This document shows positions 25,499-33,468 of a stretch of DNA of 64,000 nucleotides, one piece after another (within the stretch, counting starts at the first letter, position 1; each line of letters starts with the position of its first letter). The stretch spans positions 1-64,000 of the forward strand of contig NZ_JAMYWY010000001.1 of NCBI RefSeq assembly GCF_024159265.1, read 5' to 3'. The stretch is from Paenibacillus sp. 1781tsa1. Its GTDB lineage: Bacteria > Bacillota > Bacilli > Paenibacillales > Paenibacillaceae. Both the position numbers and the translations under genes were made by a program. Under the pieces are notes generated by a model. It saw only the letters and a program-made list of their open reading frames with translations. It made no database searches and was not told where the DNA came from.

Positions 25499-26470
25499 AT
25501 GTCCTTTCAACAGATAATGGGTCAACAAGCGGCCAAGCAAATGTTACAAAGCAGTTTGAGACGTCAGGCAATAAGCCACGCTTATTTGTTTAGCGGTCCA
25601 GCTGGTAGCGGGCAACGGAAGACGGCAATTACCTTTGCCAAGGCAATATTCTGTACAGAGCTTGAAGATGACGCGTGCGGGCAGTGTCTTGAATGCCGTA
25701 AGGTGGATCATGGTAACCATCCAGATCTAACCATGCTTGCACCAGATGGAAACAACATTAAAATAGATCAAATCCGGGATCTGCAGCGTATCTTTTCATA
25801 CCGATCAGAGGCAGGTCATCCCAAAGTATATATTATAGAACAAGCCGAGAAAATGACGGTGCAGGCAGCAAACAGTTTGTTGAAATTTCTGGAGGAACCG
25901 CAGGTACCGGCAGTTGGCATCCTGATTACAGATAATGGACAGGCCATGTTGCCTACGATTCGTTCACGCTCCCAATTGGTACCGTTCAGCGCACTGAATC
26001 CGGAAGAGATGCTACAATCACTAATTGAGGAAGGGCACCCTGCCAATCTGGCTCGCTCTGCCGTCCATTTAGCGTCAGGATTGGAAGCATGTAGAGAAAT
26101 TCTCCAGCAGAATTGGTTTGCAGAAATTAGAAACGTAATGTTACAATTAGGGAAGGAGTCCCTGGGTAGAGGAAGTACATCATTGATCTCTGCACAGCAG
26201 AAGCTTTTTAAAACCGGACTCTCTGAACACCTGGACATGTTACTCAGTTTGTTCCATCTATGGTTTAGGGACATGCTGTATGTTCAGTACGATAGGCATG
26301 AACATATCGTTTTTATAGATCAGTTAGACATGCTATCTCAGTTGGCACATACCCGCAGCACAGAGCAGTGGGTCTCCTATATGGATATGGCCGCAGCATG
26401 CAGAAAAAAATTGCGTTTTAACGTCAATGGCCAGCTTTGTCTGGAGCAATTTTTGATCGGTTTGGCATAA
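25499..26470 (+). CDS. holB: DNA polymerase III subunit delta'
   Basis: Clamp-loader subunit. 323 residues with an AAA+ fold carrying a degenerate P-loop (GPAGSGQRKT), expected because delta' does not hydrolyse ATP. A zinc-binding cluster CGQCLEC near residue 60 and the SRC-like segment TIRSRSQLVPF near 160 are present. ATG 25499. Confidence 0.95.
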   Translation: MSFQQIMGQQAAKQMLQSSLRRQAISHAYLFSGPAGSGQRKTAITFAKAIFCTELEDDACGQCLECRKVDHGNHPDLTMLAPDGNNIKIDQIRDLQRIFSYRSEAGHPKVYIIEQAEKMTVQAANSLLKFLEEPQVPAVGILITDNGQAMLPTIRSRSQLVPFSALNPEEMLQSLIEEGHPANLARSAVHLASGLEACREILQQNWFAEIRNVMLQLGKESLGRGSTSLISAQQKLFKTGLSEHLDMLLSLFHLWFRDMLYVQYDRHEHIVFIDQLDMLSQLAHTRSTEQWVSYMDMAAACRKKLRFNVNGQLCLEQFLIGLA

Positions 26471-26587
26471 GACTGGGAGAGGGATAAGTTAGTTCCAATC
26501 ATATGCAAACGGTTATAACTTCGGCCGGTTCCCTAAGAAGACGGGGCTTCAGACGAAGTGGGGTTGGCTTACAAGGGGGTTAATTTT

Positions 26588-27388
26588 TTGTACAGTGTAG
26601 TGGGTGTCCGTTTCAAAAAAGCGGGCAAAATTTATTACTTCGATCCCCTGGACCTTCCCATTGAGAAAGAAAACTGCGTTATCGTGGAGACAGCGCGGGG
26701 GGTAGAGTACGGTAAGGTTGTCGTTGGTAAGAAGGAAGTGGGCGAGTCCGATGTGGTGTTGCCGCTGAAGAAAGTCATCCGAGTTGCGGGCGAGACCGAT
26801 GCCCGTGTGGTTGATGAGAACAAGCGTGCAGCGAAGGAAGCATTCGGTACTTGTTTAAATAAAATCAAAGACCATGGCCTCAAAATGAAGCTGGTCGATG
26901 TGGAATTTACGTTTGATCGCAATAAAATTATATTTTATTTTACAGCTGAAGGAAGAGTCGATTTCCGGGAGCTGGTCAAGGATCTGGCAAGCATATTCCG
27001 GACACGAATCGAGCTGAGACAGATTGGTGTACGTGATGAAGCGAAGATGCTTGGCGGTATCGGACCTTGCGGCCGTGTGTTGTGTTGTTCTTCCTGGCTG
27101 GGAGACTTTGAGCCGGTATCAATCAAGATGGCTAAAGATCAGAGCCTGTCACTGAATCCGACGAAAATTTCAGGGTTGTGCGGAAGACTCATGTGCTGTC
27201 TGAAATTTGAGCATGATAACTATGAAAGTGTGAGAGAAGAACTGCCAGCTGTAGGCAAATTGGTCGTCACCTCATTGGGTGAAGGAAAAGTTGTCGGAAT
27301 TAATGCCGGTAGCCGCACAGTCCATGTTCAACTGTTCGACATCAGTAAAGTCAAAGAACTTCCGCTGGATGACGTCGTTATCAAGTAA
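26588..27388 (+). CDS. ricT: RicT (YaaT), PSP1-domain protein
   Basis: 266-residue PSP1 protein. With RicA and RicF it forms an Fe-S complex that stimulates RNase Y-dependent mRNA maturation and affects Spo0F phosphorylation. Cysteines in GPCGRVLCCSSW and SGLCGRLMCC match the RicT metal-binding set. TTG 26588 is chosen because SD AAGGGGG is eight bases upstream and the product then starts like B. subtilis YaaT (MYNVVGVRFKKAGK). The frame is open from 26558. Confidence 0.95.
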   Translation: MYSVVGVRFKKAGKIYYFDPLDLPIEKENCVIVETARGVEYGKVVVGKKEVGESDVVLPLKKVIRVAGETDARVVDENKRAAKEAFGTCLNKIKDHGLKMKLVDVEFTFDRNKIIFYFTAEGRVDFRELVKDLASIFRTRIELRQIGVRDEAKMLGGIGPCGRVLCCSSWLGDFEPVSIKMAKDQSLSLNPTKISGLCGRLMCCLKFEHDNYESVREELPAVGKLVVTSLGEGKVVGINAGSRTVHVQLFDISKVKELPLDDVVIK

Positions 27389-27416
27389 ACCATAAAGGTT
27401 GCTTCGGGGTGGAAAC

Positions 27417-27785
27417 TTGGAAAAGAAAAATCTGTTTACGCACATTCATGAAATGGAAACCCAACTGGGTCAGTTGCACGGTGATTTAGGAGAGTTAAAA
27501 ATGATTGTGAAGGAGCTGCTTGAGGATAATCAGCGGCTTACCATCGAGAATGAGCAGTTACGCAAACTGCTCAAACGTGAGGCTCCGGCAGATCTGCCAC
27601 TCTCCTCAGCACTCGCTCCCGTAGCAAGACCAGCAGGTCCGGCTACAGGTGAAGACGTTGTGGGTGAAGGGTATGATAACCTGGCTCGGTTGTATCACGA
27701 AGGCTTCCATATCTGCAACGTCTATTATGGACATCTGCGGACGGAAGGCGATTGTCTGTTCTGCCTGTCTTTTTTGAATAAATGA
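27417..27785 (+). CDS. yabA: Replication initiation control protein YabA
   Basis: 122-residue negative regulator of DnaA that also contacts DnaN. The N-terminal coiled coil ([21 protein letters not shown]) drives tetramerisation. The C-terminal zinc domain contains [10 protein letters not shown] and [14 protein letters not shown] 27417 is chosen because SD GGGGTGG precedes it closely and the start then matches B. subtilis YabA. Its targets, dnaA and dnaN, open this window. Confidence 0.93.
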   Translation: MEKKNLFTHIHEMETQLGQLHGDLGELKMIVKELLEDNQRLTIENEQLRKLLKREAPADLPLSSALAPVARPAGPATGEDVVGEGYDNLARLYHEGFHICNVYYGHLRTEGDCLFCLSFLNK

Positions 27786-27790
27786 AGTGA

Positions 27791-27818
27791 CCGTAGGGAT
27801 CCCCTACGGTTTTTTTTC
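27791..27818 (+). terminator. Intrinsic terminator after yabA
   Basis: Stem CCGTAGGG-AT-CCCCTACGG followed by eight T residues, six bases after the yabA stop. It ends the tmk-yabA block. Confidence 0.92.
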
Positions 27819-27880
27819 AAGGTTACAAACCTTAACTTAACAATCATGAGATATAGAGTACCGGAGGATGAGCGTACCAT

Positions 27881-28660
27881 ATGAAAGCAAATGAAGTCGT
27901 GTTACATGAGTCAGAGCGGATTGATGATCTGCTTTCTCATGATTTAAGAATCATTCAAAGTGATGAAGTGTTCAGTTTTTCGATGGATGCGGTATTATTA
28001 GCCCGATTTGCTTCCGTACCTAAACGCGGTCGTGTACTTGATTTGTGTACAGGTAACGGAGTGGTTCCCATTTTGCTTACAACGCGTACGCTGGCTAGTC
28101 TGGAGGGAATTGAAATTCAGCCTCGTTTGGCGGATATGGCTCGTCGCAGCGTACAATTAAATGCACTGGATGAATCGATTATGATTCGTGAAGGTGATTT
28201 GCGAGAACTGGTGAAAGAAACGGGACATGCTGTATACGATGCAATAACGGTCAACCCGCCTTATATGCCCCTGAATGGCAGTGACCTCAAAATGAACACA
28301 CATCAGGCAATGGCACGTCATGAGATCGGGTGTACACTGGAAGAAGTGATTCAGGCTTGCAGTCGACTTGTACGTAATGGCGGTAAAGTATCGATGGTTC
28401 ATCGTCCACAGCGACTTGCAGAGATTATCTCGCTCATGCGTGAGTATAAGCTGGAGCCCAAACGAATTCGGATGGTACATCCCCGTGCTCATCTGGAAGC
28501 CAACATGGTATTAATTGAAGGCATGAAAGATGGTAAACCTGAAGTAAGGATGCTTCCTCCACTCATTGTTTACAATGAAGAGGGGAAATACTGCGAAGAG
28601 ATTATGGATATTTACTATGGCCAGCAACATGCTGAGCGTACTACGAAAGGAGGACTATAG
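27881..28660 (+). CDS. yabB: tRNA1(Val) A37 N6-methyltransferase-like protein (YabB)
   Basis: 259-residue Rossmann-fold SAM methyltransferase of the TrmN6 family, predicted to methylate adenine in tRNA. Motif I is LDLCTGNGVVPI near residue 50 and the catalytic NPPY is in TVNPPYMPL near 125. ATG 27881 has an upstream SD GGAGGATG. Its stop directly abuts the rsmI start; the GIY-YIG gene yazA found between them in B. subtilis is absent. Confidence 0.9.
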   Translation: MKANEVVLHESERIDDLLSHDLRIIQSDEVFSFSMDAVLLARFASVPKRGRVLDLCTGNGVVPILLTTRTLASLEGIEIQPRLADMARRSVQLNALDESIMIREGDLRELVKETGHAVYDAITVNPPYMPLNGSDLKMNTHQAMARHEIGCTLEEVIQACSRLVRNGGKVSMVHRPQRLAEIISLMREYKLEPKRIRMVHPRAHLEANMVLIEGMKDGKPEVRMLPPLIVYNEEGKYCEEIMDIYYGQQHAERTTKGGL

Positions 28661-29545
28661 ATGACTTTGCATATTCAGAAAAGCTATGCGGAGCAGCTTG
28701 AAGGATCAGGCAAGCTATATCTGGTTGGAACACCCATTGGTAATCTGGAGGATATGACCTTCCGAGCCATCAAGACATTGCAGAGTTGTGACATCATTGC
28801 AGCAGAAGACACACGACAGACCCGGAAGCTGCTCACTCATTTTGAAATTACACCTTCGATGCTGTTTAGTTATCATGAGCATAACAAGGGGGCAAGTGGA
28901 CCTGAACTGATACGCTATATAATAGAAGGAAAAAATTTGGCACTCGTCAGTGATGCCGGTCTGCCAGCTATTTCGGACCCGGGTTCCGACCTTGTACAGC
29001 TTGCACTGGAAGCCGGAATAACAGTCATTCCCATACCTGGACCCAATGCTGCATTGTCTGCTCTGATCGTGTCCGGATTACCGACGGAGCGTTTTACATT
29101 CGGCGGTTTTTTGCCGCGGGAGAAAAAGGACATGCGAAAAGTGCTGGAGGCTTTTGACGAATCCAACGGGACTTTGTTATTTTATGAATCACCTCACCGT
29201 ATTCGAAAAACATTAGTCCACCTCGAAGAAATTCTGGGTGATCGCTCGATTGTGCTGGCTCGTGAACTAACCAAGCGTCATGAGGAATTCGCAAGGGGCA
29301 CTGTGAAGGAATGTATAGACTGGCTTGAAGAGCATCCACCTCTTGGCGAGTACTGTTTGCTAGTCGAAGGTATTAAGGAAGAGGAGCGTAAGGCTGAGCG
29401 CGAAGCATGGTGGCAGCTGATGTCACTCGCGGATCATGTCAGCCATTATGAGGGTGAAGGATATAACCGCAAAGATGCGATGAAAAAAACGGCAACGGAT
29501 CGTGGTCTGACGAAGCGGGATGTATATAATGCGTTAATCGAGTAG
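28661..29545 (+). CDS. rsmI: 16S rRNA (cytidine1402-2'-O)-methyltransferase
   Basis: 294-residue tetrapyrrole-methylase-fold enzyme that 2'-O-methylates C1402 in the decoding centre. LYLVGTPIGNLEDMTFRA, AAEDTRQTRKLL and GPNAALSALIVSGLPTERF are family hallmarks. SD AAAGGAGG within the end of yabB precedes ATG 28661. Downstream, 10-base arms CTGTTATGGG (29566-29575) and CCCATAACAG (29634-29643) form an inverted repeat across 58 bases. Confidence 0.95.
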   Translation: MTLHIQKSYAEQLEGSGKLYLVGTPIGNLEDMTFRAIKTLQSCDIIAAEDTRQTRKLLTHFEITPSMLFSYHEHNKGASGPELIRYIIEGKNLALVSDAGLPAISDPGSDLVQLALEAGITVIPIPGPNAALSALIVSGLPTERFTFGGFLPREKKDMRKVLEAFDESNGTLLFYESPHRIRKTLVHLEEILGDRSIVLARELTKRHEEFARGTVKECIDWLEEHPPLGEYCLLVEGIKEEERKAEREAWWQLMSLADHVSHYEGEGYNRKDAMKKTATDRGLTKRDVYNALIE

Positions 29546-29646
29546 CTAATCTAACCAAATATCTTCTGTTATGGGGAACAAAACCTGAAAGGAACCTTAT
29601 ACTCAACGTTAATGTAGTTTTTGGGTAATGGAACCCATAACAGGGC

Positions 29647-29685
29647 AAAAAAATACCTTCCGCGGTGGGGTTCACACCGGGAAGG
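29647..29685 (-). terminator. abrB terminator
   Basis: Read on the minus strand: stem CCTTCCCGGTG / CACCGCGGAAGG (one bulge), then TATTTTTTT. It lies 66 bases beyond the abrB stop, between convergent rsmI and abrB. Confidence 0.85.
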
Positions 29686-29750
29686 CCATTAAGGAATATT
29701 AAAAAGGTTAGAAATAACAATTTAGATAAGTCCAGTATACCTGGTTTTTC

Positions 29751-30005
29751 TTATTTTGTCACAGGTGCAGGGATCTCGGAAATACATTCGTTACAAACAA
29801 TTTTACCTTTGAAGTAAGTAACGTTCTCTGCATTACCACAGAAGATACAAGCAGGCTCATATTTTTTCAACATGATGCGCTCGCCGTCAACATAGATTTC
29901 CAGAGCATCTTTTTCACCAATACCGAGCGTACGGCGCAATTCGATTGGAATAACTACCCGTCCCAGTTCGTCCACTTTTCTTACAATACCTGTTGATTTC
30001 ATCAT
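29751..30005 (-). CDS. abrB: Transition-state regulator AbrB
   Basis: 84 residues. The N-terminal swapped-hairpin DNA-binding domain (STGIVRKVDELGRVVIPIELRRTLGI) is near-identical to AbrB/SpoVT proteins. Unlike the ~94-residue B. subtilis AbrB, the C-terminus is a compact zinc-ribbon-like unit with CIFCGN and CNECISEI. AbrB represses post-exponential and biofilm genes and is itself repressed by Spo0A. ATG 30005 (a second ATG follows) with SD GAGGAG. A consensus promoter and a Spo0A box lie upstream. Confidence 0.9.
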   Translation of the reverse strand: MMKSTGIVRKVDELGRVVIPIELRRTLGIGEKDALEIYVDGERIMLKKYEPACIFCGNAENVTYFKGKIVCNECISEIPAPVTK

Positions 30006-30045
30006 TATAATCAGTGCTCCTCTCAGCTAACTATCATTGTCATTA

Positions 30046-30104
30046 TTCGACATTATTTTATGTTTTATGATACTCATCATACCAACGATTCCCAAAACAG
30101 TCAA
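30046..30104 (-). promoter_or_regulatory. abrB promoter with downstream Spo0A box
   Basis: On the minus strand: -35 TTGACT (30099-30104), a 17-base spacer and -10 TATGAT (30076-30081). A perfect Spo0A box TGTCGAA (30046-30052) lies roughly 17-23 bases downstream of the predicted start site. Repression through a downstream Spo0A box is how B. subtilis abrB is switched off. Confidence 0.75.
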
Positions 30105-30232
30105 CCTTAAAATTAGCTTAAAATTAAGGCTGTTTTTCACAAGGTTACTGGTGGTAAGGGATTGGCAGCCGTTTTTCGCATTTAGACAACAATGTTAAGT
30201 TTGTCGATTTGGAAAACGACAAAACTACGTTA

Positions 30233-30261
30233 TTCGACAAAGTTCGTCATGTCGTGTCGAA
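30233..30261. promoter_or_regulatory. Cluster of three Spo0A boxes
   Basis: TTCGACA (30233-30239), TTCGTCA (30243-30249) and TGTCGAA (30255-30261) all fit TGNCGAA on one strand or the other. A near match TGTCGAT is at 30202-30208. They lie 60-90 bases before the HD-hydrolase start and about 130-160 bases upstream of the abrB -35. Confidence 0.6.
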
Positions 30262-30322
30262 TCTTAGATGAACCGTAAAGCTTAAAGCGTTAATATAAAA
30301 GAAATTAAAGGAGTGAGTCGAC

Positions 30323-31600
30323 ATGGAACAACGTTTAACGGAAGAGAAAGTATTCAAAGATCCGGTACATAATTATATCCACGTGCAAGATCCGGTTATA
30401 TGGCAATTAATTAACACACCGGAATTTCAGCGTTTACGCCGGATTCGTCAACTGGGTACTTCTTACCTTACCTTTCACGGAGCAGAGCATAGTCGGTTCT
30501 CACATTCACTAGGTGTTTATGAGATTACACGCAAGATTATCTCTCAATTTGAAAGAAGTCATTATTCGGATTGGCCGAAGGAAGAAAAGATTGTAGCTCT
30601 GTGTGCAGCTCTACTTCATGATCTCGGGCATGGGCCATTCTCTCACTCCATCGAGGAAGCTTTTGACATGAATCACGAAGATTGGACTTGTCGCATCATT
30701 ACAGGTGATACCGAAGTAGGGGCGATCTTAAGACGGTATGCTCCTGATTTTCCTGAGAAGGTCGCATCTGTCATTCAAAAGACGTACGAAAAGCCGATTG
30801 TGGTGAACTTGGTGACCAGCCCGCTTGATGCAGACCGAATGGACTATTTGCTCAGGGATGCTTATTTTACAGGTGTAAATTACGGCACGATTGACCTTGA
30901 TCGCATCCTTCGGATGCTGCGTCCCTATCATGGACGGATTGTAGTCAAGGAGTCAGGTATGCATGCTGTGGAGGATTACTTAATGTCTCGGTACCAGATG
31001 TATTGGCAGATTTACTTCCATCCGGTAACCCGTAGTTCTGAAATTCTATTACGGCAAATATTCAAGCGAGCAAAAACACTCATACAGCATGGTTTTCAAT
31101 TTCGCTTCATGATAGATCCACTCCCTCAATTATTTGGAGGAGAATTATCCGTAGATGAATATTTGCAGTTGGATGAAGCCTTAATTCAGACGGCATTTAC
31201 GCAGTGGCGCAAGGAGGACGATACTGTTCTGAGTGAGTTATGCGAACGTTTTATGGATCGCAAGTTATATAAGTATGTAGAGCTCGAACAGGTCGACTTG
31301 ACAATGATGGAAGAGATTCGGGAAGCTTTTGTACAGGCAGGCCTCGATCCCGAATATGATCTTGAAATTGATTTTCCTTCGGATAATCCGTATGATGTTT
31401 TTCGTCCAGATGAATCCACGGATAAGCAGATTCTTCTTCTCGATCGACAGGACAATTTACGTGAGTTGTCAGAAGTCTCTGACATTGTCCGTTCCATCAG
31501 CGGGCTTCACCGAGGGAAACATCATTTGTATTACCCGCAAAACAAGGTGGATGCGATTATTCACGAATTACCGTCACATATACGCCCCTATTTCTTGTAA
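30323..31600 (+). CDS. HD-domain phosphohydrolase (YwfO-like)
   Basis: 425-residue HD hydrolase similar to B. subtilis YwfO and to dNTP triphosphohydrolases. The N-terminus (FKDPVHNYIHVQDPVIW) and the HD core (GAEHSRFSHSLGVYE, LLHDLGHGPFSHS, SPLDADRMDYLLRD) are intact, so metal-dependent phosphohydrolase activity is likely; the physiological substrate is unknown. ATG 30323 has SD AAAGGAGTG. It occupies the place of metS in the B. subtilis order. Spo0A boxes upstream suggest sporulation-linked control, but no clear -10/-35 was found. Confidence 0.88.
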   Translation: MEQRLTEEKVFKDPVHNYIHVQDPVIWQLINTPEFQRLRRIRQLGTSYLTFHGAEHSRFSHSLGVYEITRKIISQFERSHYSDWPKEEKIVALCAALLHDLGHGPFSHSIEEAFDMNHEDWTCRIITGDTEVGAILRRYAPDFPEKVASVIQKTYEKPIVVNLVTSPLDADRMDYLLRDAYFTGVNYGTIDLDRILRMLRPYHGRIVVKESGMHAVEDYLMSRYQMYWQIYFHPVTRSSEILLRQIFKRAKTLIQHGFQFRFMIDPLPQLFGGELSVDEYLQLDEALIQTAFTQWRKEDDTVLSELCERFMDRKLYKYVELEQVDLTMMEEIREAFVQAGLDPEYDLEIDFPSDNPYDVFRPDESTDKQILLLDRQDNLRELSEVSDIVRSISGLHRGKHHLYYPQNKVDAIIHELPSHIRPYFL

Positions 31601-31931
31601 TCGTGTGGGTATAATCCAATGAAGAATTTCGATATCAAAAGACTTTCTAAAAGAGATATTTTTCATGATACAGTAATCTGCTTTAATGGGGAGTATATGT
31701 AGATCGACATAATTTTGTAAATGTAAGTAGGTAAAAATAGCACATTCAGCAATATGTAGATCAGATTATCCGTATATCTTCTATATATAGTAGTTGTGAA
31801 GAAACAAACGTAATGATGTAACACAAAGATGACTCAAAATGTTTTATGTATGAGTCAATGAAATATTGAGATTCACAAATTGGATTATTAAAAGAAGAAA
31901 GTCGTTATTCGACATGAAGGGAGAAATAAAC
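31601..31931 (+). other. AT-rich spacer before tatD
   Basis: 331 bases with no gene. A 7-bp inverted repeat TGACTCA / TGAGTCA lies at 31830-31836 and 31851-31857. A perfect Spo0A-box match TTCGACA (31908-31914) lies just before the tatD SD. No terminator for the HD gene or strong promoter is evident. Confidence 0.45.
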
Positions 31932-32702
31932 ATGATGCTGTTCGACACACACACACATCTGGATGCACCACAATTCGACGAGGACCGCGAGGACATGATT
32001 CAGCGTGCTCTGGATGCAGGAGTTGGTCGCATGATCAACATTGGCTTTAACCGGGAGACGATTCCAACCACAATGAAACTCGCTGAAACGTATGACTTTA
32101 TATATGCAGCTGTAGGGTGGCATCCCGTAGATGCGATCACGATGCAGGATGGTGATCTGGAGTGGATTGCATCTTTATGCAAGCATGAAAAAGTGGTAGC
32201 CATCGGTGAGATTGGATTGGATTATCATTGGGACACTTCTCCGAAGGAAGTACAACATCGCGTATTACGACAACAAATTGCTTTGGCGCGTGAAGTGAAT
32301 ATGCCGATTGTCATCCATAATCGGGATGCACATGAGGATATCATACGAATTTTGCGTGAAGAGAAAGCGGGTGAAGTTGGTGGTGTGATGCACTCGTTCT
32401 CGGGAAGCTGGGAAACAGCGAAAAATTGTCTCGATATGGGTTTCCATCTCTCCTTTGGAGGACCGATCACATTCAAAAATGCAAAGCAACCCAAAGAGGT
32501 ACTTGAGAAGGTTCCTATGGACCGATTTTTCATCGAAACCGATGCTCCATATTTGACACCTCACCCTTATCGTGGGAAACGAAATGAGACAGCGCATGTA
32601 CGTCTGGTTGCAGAGGCAGCTGCGGAAATTAAAGGCATTTCGGTGGAGGAAATTGCTGCAATAACAACCAAAAATGCCATGGAACGATTTGGAATTCGTT
32701 AA
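31932..32702 (+). CDS. tatD: TatD-family deoxyribonuclease
   Basis: 256-residue metal-dependent TIM-barrel hydrolase (YabD in B. subtilis) with 3'-5' DNase activity in characterised homologues. The first metal site FDTHTHLD is at the N-terminus. GEIGLDYHWD, VIHNRDAHED and FIETDAPYLTPHP complete the metal ligands. ATG 31932 is used, since SD GAAGGGAG is eight bases upstream; the frame is open to 31866. Confidence 0.95.
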   Translation: MMLFDTHTHLDAPQFDEDREDMIQRALDAGVGRMINIGFNRETIPTTMKLAETYDFIYAAVGWHPVDAITMQDGDLEWIASLCKHEKVVAIGEIGLDYHWDTSPKEVQHRVLRQQIALAREVNMPIVIHNRDAHEDIIRILREEKAGEVGGVMHSFSGSWETAKNCLDMGFHLSFGGPITFKNAKQPKEVLEKVPMDRFFIETDAPYLTPHPYRGKRNETAHVRLVAEAAAEIKGISVEEIAAITTKNAMERFGIR

Positions 32703-32949
32703 AAAAACGAGCAAATGAGGTGAAAAAGGCAGGTAAGCGGAGTTAATTTGCCCTTTGATCCAAATAAATCAAGAATATTACAATATTTTAACCAAATATT
32801 CAGAAAAACGTACTTGATCAACGCTTTACAACATGCATCAAAACAGGATATCATCTTTTCAGTGAATTGTTGTGCGGAAAATTGGACAGATGTTCGGGGG
32901 ATGAACAAAGGGACACTTTCCGATGAAACAACATTACTTTCATGAATCA

Positions 32950-33194
32950 GTCTCGCTGAGTCTCCGTTAACGGAGAGCGGGGGAACCAATAGGGCTTAAA
33001 CATCGGTGTATTTGGCCGATGCGCAACGTTCGCTGACCCAAAAGCAGCGAAGGGAACTGCGAAGCCGTATTTGATTTCTTCTTTGGGTCTCGGGGTGAAT
33101 TCAAGGGCGTCCGCCATGAGCGGGTGACCCAAGATAGGGCGGCTCTCTTTCGCCCGAACCCGACAGCTAACCTCGCAAGCGGAAAAAGAGAGGC
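32950..33194 (+). ncRNA. Cyclic di-AMP riboswitch (ydaO/yuaA class)
   Basis: Recognised by class motifs: CGCTGAGTC followed by GAGCGGGGGAACCAAT near the 5' end, CGGGGTGAATTC in the middle, and CGCCCGAACCCGACAGCTAA then CCTCGCAAGCG at the 3' end. An intrinsic terminator follows about 40 bases later. In this class c-di-AMP binding favours termination. It controls the YabE-type gene below, a known class of target. Confidence 0.88.
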
Positions 33195-33234
33195 AACCTC
33201 GTGCATGAATTTCCGATATTCAAAATCATTCGGA

Positions 33235-33284
33235 AGCCACGAAAGAGTTCCTCTTACACTCTTTCTTTGGCTTTTTTGTTTTTG
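33235..33284 (+). terminator. Riboswitch expression-platform terminator
   Basis: Stem AGCCA-C-GAAAGAG / CTCTTTC-T-TTGGCT with an 11-base loop, followed by TTTTTTGTTTTT. It lies between the aptamer and the yabE coding region. Confidence 0.88.
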
Positions 33285-33334
33285 AATAAAAGAAATGTTG
33301 TCATCATACGGTAGGTATTCAGGAGGATGACATC

Positions 33335-33409
33335 ATGTTGCGAAGATTGATTCATGGTGCAGAACCGATCAGTTGGTCCGATCTGTGTTCTGTAGAAAAT
33401 TTGGTATAG
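33335..33409 (+). CDS. Possible 24-codon upstream ORF
   Basis: ATG 33335 has an excellent SD AGGAGG (33321-33326) eight bases upstream. It encodes MLRRLIHGAEPISWSDLCSV and four more residues, ending TAG at 33407. It lies between the riboswitch terminator and the yabE start and is transcribed only on read-through. A role as a leader peptide is inference; no homologue is known to me. Confidence 0.35.
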   Translation: MLRRLIHGAEPISWSDLCSVENLV

Positions 33410-33468
33410 TCACGTCAAAGACATCATGCGTTACTTTAGACGGCGAGGCTATGAAGGAGGACGGAGAA

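Noticed and set aside
32748..32945. 65-residue frame upstream of the c-di-AMP riboswitch
   Set aside because: TTG start, no recognisable family, and it overlaps the likely leader promoter region.
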